Assembly (NCBI GenBank): GCA_013399695.1
Contig: VXAU01003159.1
Location: 186,001-250,000 of the forward strand
Source of the DNA: Formicarius rufipectus
Taxonomy: Eukaryota; Chordata; Aves; Passeriformes; Formicariidae
DNA: 64,000 nucleotides
Direction of reading: 5' to 3'
The notes beneath the pieces are model-generated. The model did not search any database, was not told the origin of the DNA, and saw only the letters and a program-made list of their open reading frames with translations. A program made the translations under genes and the position numbers. Positions 1-9,917 of this stretch are shown here, in pieces; position 1 is the first letter of the stretch; each line of letters begins with the position of its first letter.

Positions 1-387
1 TCAGCTCGCAGTCCACCAGCTCTTCCACAGAAGGCTACACAGCCGTCAACCAGGCCCAGCTCAATGCAGTAACCTCATTAACTCCCCCCTCCTCTCCAGA
101 GCTCAGCCGCCACCTTGTAAAAACCTCACAGACTCTCTCAGCGGTGGATGGCACAGTGACATTGAAATTGGTAGCCAAGAAGACTTCACTCAGCTCTGTA
201 AAAGTGGGTGTAGCAACAGCGACTGCGGGGACGATAAAAAGCGTACAAAGTGACAGTGAACAAGGAGGTGCAGGGACAGAAGCATCTCCAGAAAACAAGA
301 AGAGGGTTCATCGCTGTCAATTTAATGGGTGCCGGAAAGTTTATACAAAGAGCTCCCACTTAAAGGCTCACCAGAGGACTCATACAG
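1..387 (+). CDS. KLF7: KLF7 large coding exon, 3' part (5' end outside window)
   Basis: Krueppel-like factor 7 is a nuclear zinc-finger transcription factor that binds GC/CACCC boxes and acts in neuronal and metabolic gene control (family knowledge). The reading frame has codons starting at position 3 and is open through to the splice donor (CAG|GTACTT, exon end 387). It encodes 128 residues plus one base. It includes the KLF6/7-type segment TPPSSPELSRHLVKTSQTLS, a Ser/Thr/Ala linker, the basic motif ENKKRVHRC (probable nuclear localisation region) and nearly all of zinc finger 1 (Cys105, Cys110, His123, His127, counting from the first whole codon). The split Gly codon (phase 1) falls in the HTGEKP linker. 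The linker between KVG and QSD is shorter than the alanine-rich one I recall from mammals. No in-window start codon is proposed, because the exon begins upstream; the internal ATG at 144 is not the start. Confidence 0.97.
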
Positions 388-3300
388 GTACTTCTGTAGG
401 ATGCTTCTCTCATCTTTTCCTCCTGCCACCTAACTGTAGCCATCTCCTTTTATTCTCATTTAGAAAATTAAAAACAAAATCTTCTGAAAGTCCAAGATTC
501 TGTTTATGAAATAGGGCGGTGGAAAAATATGGTAGACCAGCAAATATACCCATTATTCACTAGGACAGAGGAGTTCACCACCTACCATTAACCTGTTGGG
601 GTTTCATATACCTTATGGGACTCGATGCAGAGTAGTCGTAGGCTACCTAAGGGATGTGGATGTATCATTCATGTTAAAAATGTGTGCATGTCACTTTGTG
701 TTTTTGGCATGCACTTGCCCAAGACAACTTTAAAAATGTTAATTTTAGTCAATTGTTATTTGCTTCAAACAGAAAACAGCATGGGGAAGGTTTTGGTTGC
801 CTTTTGTATGAGGGGAAAGAGAAAAATGTGTTTCCATTCTTAGATACCTGGTTTAGGAATAATGTGTGCATGAGACAGTGTTGTGTAGATGCAGATGTGT
901 AGGTGTGCAGATGCACACACCCTTCAGATACTCATGATCTTGGACTTATCAGGTGCTAAATATAGTGAGAAATGAAGGAATGACATGTAGCTTGAGTGAA
1001 ATAGTGTAGGTAAAGAGGGAATAGGATGTATGAATAGATGTGAGGCTGTTATTTTGGATAGCATTTACAAATGTTGTGTATGAGCTTCACTCTGTCAGCT
1101 GGTTGATGCACATGAATTGGCTTGGGTTTGATAGTTCATGTTTCCCACTCTCCTCTCATTTCTTCATAGTCCCCGTTAGCTTTTTGGCTAGTATTCATTG
1201 GCATTAATAGCTATGCAGTTCACACACGTTGCTGCTTTGTTCTAAGCTTCACACGTGATGAGAGATGATAAATTCCCATTAGCACTGTCTTATCATGTGA
1301 TTATTCTTGTTTCCAGAGGGATTGCTGTAATCAGTTTTCCCAATTTTACTGTAAAATGTGTGGTCTCTTAAGATAACTGCACATTTAATTCACGATCTTA
1401 TCATGCAGGCAGATTCCTCGAAGCAAGATTGTTCTTGCAAGGTAGAAAACAGCACGTTGGACCAATGCAGTAAATCAGACAAATACATGGGTTGTTAAGA
1501 GAGCTGCATTCATCAAATACTAGGCAGCCCTGTAAAAGGTACATGGTCTGAAGTGTAAATCATACTAAGACATAAAAGGCATTTGTTTTGATCTTTTATA
1601 TGGACTTTCTAGTGCTTTTACTGCAGATAGCCACCTTGCCAGGAGTGACCTCACCTGTGATCCAGTGATTTGAAAGCCAGTGAAGAAACTGCAGTCGTAA
1701 AATCTGCATCAACATGGTCAGAATGTTGGTTCCTTGTAGTGCCAGTGCTGCTGTGAGGCTGAACCCCTCTGGGACTGTCTGGTGGGATGTCCCAGCCAAT
1801 ACCTTCCAGCAGACCACAGAGCTTCCATGAAGGCAAAAATGAAGAGCATGAGAGCTGTTAACCCAGCGGTCTTGTTTGTTCAGATGTGACCCCATGTTTC
1901 TCCTCAAGCTGGAAGTGATGACTCTTACACAGCTTTTCCTGAAGTTAGTCAGGGATGTGTCATGATAGCCTGGAAAGGGTGAGCTTGTGGACTTTTCCTG
2001 TGTTCATTACCCAGTAGGTGGAGATGTGGACAAGGAGTCCTGGAGAGCACTTGGAAAAACTACTAATCTCTTAACAGCTTTACCCTTTGATGTCAAAGTC
2101 TTGTAAGATTTTGCATGCTTTTGAACCCAGCCTTAGGTCTGGTTGAATTTTGTATCTGAGCTGGAAACCTTTCCCCTCTAACATCAGCATGTGAAATCTT
2201 ATGTTTCACAATTAATTCATGTGAAACATTTCTCACTGGCCCTGTGATATTTCTGTTGAGTAGTCTTAGATGATGATGTGTTGAGTCTGCCTGTTGACAG
2301 CAGTGCTCAGCATGGTGAGAAAGGCAAGTCTACCTTTACTGGCAGATGGGGAAGACCTTTATCAGATGATGAGACTGCAGCTTCCCAGATGCAGTGCCCA
2401 CACCTCTCACTCCCAGCACCTGTGGGTTCAGCTACCCCTCTGATCTTGACAGTTAAACCATCAATGGTTTAACCAGCCCTTAAACCATTTAGTACTTTGT
2501 GGGAGTGTTTGTTTCCATTCACCATGTCCTAAGCAAATAGCAGAGGTTGTTAGGAAAGCAGGAAGGCAGAAGACAAGAGGAAATACAAATCCGGATGAGG
2601 AGCTCTCCTGTCTTAGCAGCCATATAACCACTCTGCCCCTGACCATGTCCTAGCTGTGCACAGCTGTGCAGAAAGCACGGTTTCCCTTTGTGATGAGGGC
2701 TGAATGCAGCCGTGTTGTTAAAACACATCTTTGATGGAGCAGGTAGGAACCTGTCTCTCATTTTTGTCAGTGGAAAGCAGGTTATCTGAATACCTTCGAA
2801 CATTTATGTCTTGGGCGCAGTCTGAGTGAATTGAGGGGAGGAATGTGATAGGCTTATCTAACCAGCTTATTTGAGTCCAAAGCACAAAGTCACTCAGACT
2901 CCTTCATACTGCTTAGGTGCTCTGTTTCCTTGAAAAACACTGACCATTGGATGCCTTAAGTCAGAGCTGGTACAATGAAGACATTAAATGTGCTCACACT
3001 CACCTCTTCAGTGGAGTTTCCCCACAGGGAGCTCCTGCCTCTGGTGGAGAGAGGGAAAGAGAGGAATAGCTGTGGAAATTCAGGACTGAATTATAAACAG
3101 CAGGGCCACCTCCTTTCCCCTGCAGCCTTCAGGGCTAGGGACAAGGAGCCCTTTTTTCCATCTGTGCTTTGTTTTTTTCATGCCTGAGCTGAGCGTGGTG
3201 TGGGTTGCAAATGCATCCAGCAGTGCCAGTGGCCAGTAGCCACTTGGCTTAGTCAGTGGCTGAGCCAGAGGGTCAGAATTGATTGTGAGATATTTTCCTC

Positions 3301-6300
3301 TGGCTCATGGTTTGTTAGTGTGTCATGCGAGAGCTGTCTGCCAACGTGGGCTCTGTGCAAGCTGTGTGTGCCCCGACAGACAAGGAGCTCAGTGTGGGGT
3401 TCACAGGCAGTGAGGCACATGTGGGCTCAGCAGCCAACTTGCACGTGCAAAGTCCACTTGCTGGATCAAAGGGGTTTGCTGCAGTGCATGAAAACAAGAA
3501 AACCGTGGGCTGGGGAGCAGAGAGGGAGGGGAGGAGGAGGGAAGGCAGCGGAAGGAGGTTGCATTCCTTTCGTTCATATGTAAGGCTGACCAGACAGACG
3601 CTGGCTGCTGTTCCTCACTGCTGTGTGATGAGCCAGGCTGGGCTGGAGGCAGTACAGGCTGATAGCAGCTTGCTGCATTGGGAACAATCTTCACTTAGGG
3701 TTTTACTTTGCTGGGAAGCCCAGAGACAGTTGGACCCAACATGACACTTAGTGCATCTCCCTCATTACTCTCCCACATCTCATCTGCAAGAGAATCAGGA
3801 CAGCACTGTAAGGCCCATCAGTGGTTGAACTGGTTATGAAACCACCTTCTGGATGACCTTTGGAGAGGGATAAACAATCATCTGTGTGGGAGAGAATTTA
3901 ATCTGGAAGCAAAAGGGAAAAACATTGTCTGTATGGAAAGGGAAATGAAAATATTTGACTGAACTCAAAGCAAGCTGGGGCATCTAAAGTTAAGGGTGTG
4001 TAAAGGAGCTAAGAGCAGTGGTGGGACTGACTGTCAGATCAGGGAGGAAATAGCACCTGGGCCTGCAAACAGGAGGAAGAGGTGAGCTATATGGTTGAAA
4101 AAGCGTACTGCCAGTGTGAGGCTGAAGTGAAAATATGTAAAGAAGGAGCAACCAGGACTGGCATAGTAATTCTCTCCCAGGGAGTAGACATGAGAACAAA
4201 CAATGGCATTTTGTCTCTTTGGAGAGACAGAAATTTTCATCCTGCCTTCACACATGCATGGAAATGAATTGCCAGTGTAATGGAGAGTGGAGATGGAAGG
4301 AATTGGAATGAGCCAAAACCCATGTATAATCATCAGTACTTCCAAAATTAGAAAACAGGATATTGCTGGAGAGTGTCTGAATGCAAATAAGTGTAAGGGT
4401 GAGCTGGCCTGTGACCTATGGGAAGATTAGTCATGAGATGTGGCTGTGTCTTCCACATCAAAGACTGCTGGAGGAGATTTCTATCTCCTGACAAAACCAT
4501 TCCCATCAGCCTTCTTTGCAGGAATTGTCTAGGGGAAGGTATGAGATGGTGTGGTTGCTTTCTGACCAGAGATAAAGCATCACATATAAACTGACCAGGA
4601 AATCCTTAAGTTTGGGACAGTCATAAAACAATTACCCTTACAGGGTTCTGCTAGGGTTTGTATTTTATGAGTATCAGAGGGTTTGGTGTTTTATTTATCC
4701 ATCTGAAATTAGGATTTGATACAACCTAAGTTCAAGTCTGAGAAACAGCAGTTGGGCACCTCACATCTATATTTAGGTTTCTAAGGCCTAAATAAGTGGG
4801 AGATACCAACATAAATGGATGTTACAAGTCTATATGCAATCTTAAGATAGCACTTATTCAAGTGGAGTTTGTTTCACTTTGCCAGGCCATCTTATTTTAA
4901 ATAATATAGTTCTTTGATCCAAAGTGCTGGGTGAGAGTAACTAAAACAAACAAATCTACCCTGCAGGAAAACAAATTACTACATTTGCAAGAAAAAGATG
5001 AGAGACATAAGCAATTAGGAAGAGCATTAACCAACAGGAAGGTTTTTGAGATGAGATTTAGAACAATAGAGAGATTTCCTCAAGTGTTGGAGATAGAAGA
5101 GGAAATATCCAGAATTTGGAAATTACTGAAAGAGGCAAAATTGAGGAGAGTAGGCTGGATGATAGATAAAGAAGATTAATACAAAATAAAGGAATAATAG
5201 GGAAATTAAAGACTCTCTTTGTCAGTAATATCACATGAATGGGAAGAGGCATTGCTGTGTTGTGTTAATGTGGTAACACACATGAGGAGAGAGCCAATGA
5301 AGAGAAAGAAAAAGCAAACAGCCAAGCATAGCACCAATTCTGCAGGATATAAGACTTTGAATAATTACTTAGGGAGGAGCATTTGGGAGAAAAATATGGG
5401 TAGCATAGGAGAAACTAAAGCCAAAGCCCAAGATGTTTTGTTTTACAGAGACCCGTAGCTTTGTGGTGAGTTCACAGCTGTGTACAGGGCTGAAATCTGC
5501 CAAAGGGACTTGGAGGGACATGGAGGATGCTGAAGCTCCCATGGAAGCAGCTGAAGCAGCAGCTGAATTTGCCACTGGAAATGGGAGCATGGGAATTGAG
5601 GGAGAAAGAGTGTGTGAGGAAGACCTTCATTCAGGGCTGGATTTTTTTGGAGGCACAGTTGCTTTTCTCAAATAGAAAGATGTGTTTTGTTGTGGCCTTT
5701 GACTTTTTAAAGTTTTTTTGTGTAAAAACATAGGAAGTGTTCATCAAAGATGATTAAAATAAGCCCAACCTGGTCATGAGCTCTTTAGAACTTTCTGGTT
5801 TTAAAGCCTTTTAGTTATTTGACAGATTTGGAGGGAAATGTTATGATTTCACTGTGGGTGATCAGAGCCTCAATACAGCAAGAAGTTAGGCTTAGGAACT
5901 GATCTTGAGAACCTCTGAAGCAGAAGGATGGCCCCTGCCTAAAGCAGCCCTTGCTATTTAAGACACAGGTGGTGTTCACCCACTGCTTGGTTGCCAATAC
6001 CTGAGTTCTCAGTCCTGTGTTTCTGTTCCATCATTTGCCAAATCAATAGCACAGAACAATCTTATTGTTTGGGTTTTAAAATGTACATAGTTATTGTTTG
6101 TTTGCCATGTGAGAAGGTTTTTGGCTAAAGGTAGACCTAGAAAATGATTTTTGTTGTCCTTTCAGCAGCTACAGGAGAGAAAGTGCAGGTGCACCAAGTG
6201 TTATGGCACCTTGGTAAAGCAGAGAGGAGCCTTCTCTAATTTGTAATTTGGAGTTTTCTTCATACCCATCCACCCATTCCTGAGCCTCCATGATGCACCC

Positions 6301-7344
6301 AGAGGTGCTTCATGAAGCACCCTCCATGAAGCCAGAGGGTGAATGACTGACATCACAGAAAAACACATTGCTCAAACATTTTTTGAAGAAAAAAACACCG
6401 TTCTGTTTTCCACCAATTTCCCTTTGTGTTGCTGCTGTCTCACATCGGATACAATTGGCAAGTTAATGATGAGAAGCAATGATTTTCTTGTCCATTTGTC
6501 CAAAACACTGTCCCTTCTGAAGTATTTGAAGTCACACCAAGCAAGAACTGGAGATGTGTGCTCAGAAATGCCGATTTAGGCTAAGGTGGGATGAGCAGGG
6601 CCTGAGCAGGCTGGGAGACGTGAAGTGCTCTTGGCAGGAAAAGCCAAGTGCGCTAACTCTTGTCTCAAAATCAAGTGCTGGATTAGGTTTTTCCTAAGCA
6701 TAGTCCGGGTGTTTGAGTTGGGGTCATATCTGGGCAAGCAGCCAGCAGCCTGGGTGGACCTCTCCTAATCCAGAGCCTGTCTTTTCACACCCCACATAGA
6801 CAGTCCCACATACCTACATAGCAGCAGCAGCAACTTGCAGGCAGGAGCAGATGAACTACAAGGCTTCATGGAAGCTGACCCAAATACAGCTGAGGTGCCC
6901 ATGCTACTGCCAAGGGTGTTGGGGTCCCAAATAAAACCATGGGCACCATGGCATAGGAGGTACCCGCTATATGGCACAAACCATCTGCAGGGAGGGAGAC
7001 CAGCCAGGCCTGCATTAGCACCAGGAATAACGGCTGAAAAAACACACCTAGAGGTAGCCAAAGGGCAAACTTATGATGCAGATAATGCAGGGTAGATTTC
7101 ATGAATAAAACTGTCTGTTTCTGTTTTGCTGCAGTTTTGGAGAAAGTGTATTTGTGTCTTCAGAGAACTTCTGTCCATCACCATTCTCAAAAGCCAGTTG
7201 GATACCACATGGCCAGCAGTGAATGGTAATGTTCAGCAGTAGGTCTAAATGAAGGAGAGACAAGGATGTCACATGAGGAGAGTTTCAAAGAATAGTGTAG
7301 CCATTTCAGAAAGCAGGGGACAAACTACTGCGTGTGACCCGCTT
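388..7344 (+). other. KLF7 intron, first part: no gene seen
   Basis: This is the first 7 kb of the 20.8 kb intron between the large exon and the second zinc-finger exon. It begins with a GTACTT donor. The sequence is mostly unique and AT-rich, with short open frames on both strands that show no recognisable protein family. A perfect 18-bp palindrome sits at 6304-6321. A strong acceptor-like tract (pyrimidine-rich, ending GCTGCAG) ends at about 7134, just after a weak open frame at 6835-7095. Nothing else is supported. Confidence 0.6.
6304..6321. repeat. 18-bp perfect palindrome
   Basis: GGTGCTTCATGAAGCACC equals its own reverse complement. It lies in KLF7 intron sequence, within a short stretch that repeats related words (GATGCACCC, TCCATGAAGCC). 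It has no spacer and is too short for a stable hairpin gene. It could be a chance palindrome or a dimeric factor site. Confidence 0.75.
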
Positions 7345-8690
7345 TATTCACAGGTCTCCGAGAGTGACCAAAATTTTTGTGTCAGTGTGTTGTCCAGAAA
7401 CAGTTTTTCACATGGTGTGTAAAAAGCCAATACACAGACAGAGTTGAGGTATTTGATTTCTTTCTACTGTGCACAGAAGGCTGGTGTGTAGTTGGGTGGT
7501 TGCAGGCTGCATCAGGAGTTCATGACTGGTGTATGCAGATCAGTCCATGCTTACTGTCCCTGGTAGTTATGGCACACAGTGGTAGTGTTATTCATCATTC
7601 AGTATCATACAATTCAGCATTATGGACTGTTATCACCCAAAAATCAAAGCCCCTCGAGGCATGCCTCCCATTTCCCCATCCCTCTGCATTATCCACTAGG
7701 TGCACCCAGGTCCTTGCGCAAAAACAGTCCCATGGATGAGTCTGCCTTTTCTTGAGGCAAGACTAATCCAAACTGTCTATGTGTTCCTCATATGCACCAC
7801 AGGGACTTTATTCACTTCTATGGTACATGGAATTTTTGACTGGGCAGGGCCAGCTCAGTTGGTAGAGCCTTTCAGTGTGGGTTTTCATAGTCCATTACAC
7901 TGTTCAACTTTCCCAGCAGCTGGTGCATGATAGGGAATGTGATAAACCCACTCAATCCTGTGCTCTCTGGCCCAGGTGTCTATGAGGCTATTTGTGAAAC
8001 GAGTTCCACTGTCTGACTCAATTCTTTCTGTGGTGTCATGTCACCACAGGACATACTTTTCATGGCCTGAGATTGTGTCTCGGGCAGTGACGTGGATCAC
8101 AGGGTATGCCCCCAGCCATCCACTGTTTGTTTCCATCCTTGTAAGCATGTAGCACTTGCCTTGGTGGGTTTGCAGAAATGTGATGTAATCAACCTGCCAG
8201 GCATCCCCATATTTATATTTGGACCATCACCCCCCATACCACAGGGGCTATACCCGCTTGGTCTGCTTCATTACAGCACGTTTCACAGTTATGGATAACC
8301 AGGGAGGTGGTGCCCATGGTTAAATCCACCCCTCAAGCACAAACCCATCTGTATTTTGCATCTCTTTCCTGGTGACCTAAGGTGTCATGGGGCCATTGAG
8401 CCAAAAATAATTCACTCTTATGTTGCCAGTCCAGATTCACTTGAGGCACTTTAATCTTGGCAGCCCGATCTGTGTGTCCGTTGTTGCAGTGTCCTTCAGT
8501 AGCCCAACTCTTAGGTACGTATGCATGTACATGATGTACTTTTACAGCCAACTTCTCTACCTGAGAGGTGATGTCTTGCCACAATTCAGCAGTCCAGATG
8601 GGGTTACCTCTCTGCTGCCGACTGGTCTTTCTCCATTGGTACATCAACCCCCACAGAGCACTTGACTGAAACAAAGACACTAATATTCTT
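7345..8690 (-). mobile_element. Endogenous retrovirus fragment: RNase H end and integrase of pol, degraded
   Basis: Read on the minus strand, this stretch resembles the end of a retroviral pol. A 115-codon open frame at 8333-8680 covers the tail of RNase H and the start of integrase with its HHCC zinc region. The integrase core continues in broken frames towards lower coordinates. The second catalytic Asp context (ESDSGT) lies near 8005-8025 and the catalytic Glu context near 7895-7915, where an in-frame stop follows. No reverse transcriptase is seen before 8690, no env after 7345, and no paired LTRs could be identified. The copy is therefore truncated and, by its stops and frameshifts, inactive. 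It lies antisense inside the KLF7 intron. Bird genomes carry many relatives; the exact ERV class is not assigned here. Confidence 0.8.
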
Positions 8691-9206
8691 TGGCTACAAG
8701 TTATAGTTCATTAATTAATATTCTGTCTTCTGTTGATTGAATTATTTGCTCTTTTTGATAACTAGTCTGCATGCTCAGTCTTTTTGGAGTTGGTGGGTTT
8801 CTTGAATTAGTGCACCATGAGGTTGATGGTCATGATCTCTCCCTGCTGGAATTACCCTTTTCCTAGTTTGATGAGTTGGCATTGTTTTTTCTCCTAGTCT
8901 GGTCTTATTTTGGTTGTTTCGTCAAGTGTCCTTGGTTCACTGGTTCAGCAGAGCTCTTTTGGGTGAAGGTGGCAGAAAAGCTTCATGGCCTGAGCAGCCA
9001 GGCTGCTTTGGGCTTCCAACCCGTAGGACAATTTGGGCCACCTGCAGGTGCTCTCTTCCCAGTAGTCTGTCCCTGTTGGAGATGAGGACATCTATCCCCA
9101 TCTCTGTTCATGAGGTTTCTTCACATTTTGCCAGAGGCAGAAGGCAGTACAAGCCATGCCAAGCAGCCACACGGATTGCTGGACTGTGCAGAGCAGCCAG
9201 GCCATG
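8691..9206. other. Region between ERV pol fragment and repeat ORF
   Basis: Bases 8691-8990 look like ordinary AT-rich intron with no retroviral similarity that I can see. Bases 9092-9206 on the minus strand, in a different frame from the repeat ORF, encode a hydrophobic stretch rich in Ala, Leu, Cys and Trp followed by a Lys/His/Arg-containing tail, then a stop. This resembles a transmembrane segment with a short cytoplasmic tail, but similarity to a known family is not established. Confidence 0.35.
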
Positions 9207-9566
9207 TCAATGGGCAAGACAGTCCCAAATCTGGCACAGAGGGTAGGGCAGGTCAGAGGCTGCACTCTCTGGGACAATGGGTGATTGCTTCAGTCCCTCA
9301 GGAGTGATGTCTGTCCTGACCCTGACCCAGTCCTGGGGATTACGAAGGCCAGTGGTGCTGGACCATTCAGCTGTCATGCTTTTGGCGATGACAGGTGGTT
9401 TCTTTAGGCCCTTAGGAATGGTGGCCATCCTGACCCTGACCCAGTCCTGGGAATTGCAAGGGTCAATGCTCCTGGTCCATTCTTCAGCCATGCACTTGAT
9501 GAGAGCTGGTGACAGAGACAGCCTGTAGAGCACCATGGTCAGGAGGACTACCAGGAGGAGCTTCAT
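9207..9566 (-). CDS. Putative secreted or membrane small protein with two 38-residue repeats; origin unknown
   Basis: This 119-codon frame on the minus strand starts at the ATG at 9566 and ends at a TGA at 9207-9209. The frame stays open upstream to 9917, but the ATG at 9566 is preferred because the protein then begins MKLLLVVLLTMVLYRLSL, a convincing signal-peptide-like hydrophobic start. Residues 24-61 and 62-99 are two diverged tandem copies sharing the core QDWVRVR and a P-(K/E)-GLK motif. Two Cys are in the first copy and two near the C-terminus. I do not recognise the family. It lies 0.5 kb upstream, in the same orientation, of an antisense retroviral pol fragment, so it may be part of an old retroelement; a lineage-specific host gene or a chance frame are alternatives. 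It is antisense to KLF7. No promoter or poly(A) signal is evident. Confidence 0.3.
   Translation of the reverse strand: MKLLLVVLLTMVLYRLSLSPALIKCMAEEWTRSIDPCNSQDWVRVRMATIPKGLKKPPVIAKSMTAEWSSTTGLRNPQDWVRVRTDITPEGLKQSPIVPESAASDLPYPLCQIWDCLAH
9270..9497 (-). repeat. Two diverged 114-bp tandem repeats
   Basis: Copy one spans 9384-9497 and copy two 9270-9383, each of 38 codons on the minus strand. On the plus strand both carry the shared word CCTGACCCTGACCCAGTCCTGGG. The length difference is a multiple of three and the amino-acid pattern (W-x(n)-QDWVRVR-x(n)-GLK) is kept in both copies, which is what a coding duplication would leave. Confidence 0.75.
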
Positions 9567-9917
9567 CGTGGTCTCTCCCAGGGCTGAAATCTGGACATGC
9601 AGCTGCCTTGGCCTGTCACCTTGATCAGAGTTCAGGCAGTGAGCACTCAGACCGAGTGGTTTCCCAGTCTGTATGTGCCTGCAGTGTGATGTCATGGGCT
9701 GCTGTTGCACAAGGCTCTGTGATGTCACAAAGGTGTTCTCTGGCTGGCAGGTGTTGAAGGCTGAAGCAGAGCTGGGGAGGACCTGGGCAGGTGGATTTTG
9801 AAGCCTGTTGCTCCCACTGCTGTGCCTGCCGGCAGACTCTGAGCCCAGCAGTGGAGTGGGACTGTGTCCCACATGATTGGCGCTGGGACCTGTGCCCAGA
9901 CTCCATCCAAACTGCAT

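Noticed and set aside
144..509. Independent 121-codon gene starting at ATG 144
   Set aside because: It is KLF7 exon sequence that reads through the splice donor at 387. The codons after 387 are intron, and the frame is open upstream of 144.
7377..7739. 120-codon plus-strand open frame
   Set aside because: It is the opposite strand of the degraded pol fragment and has no recognisable domain.
7845..7915. tRNA-like A-box (AGCTCAGTTGGTAGAGC) at about 7851-7867
   Set aside because: The 5' words resemble a tRNA, but no matching B-box, anticodon stem or acceptor pairing follows, and the stretch is explained as antisense retroviral integrase sequence.
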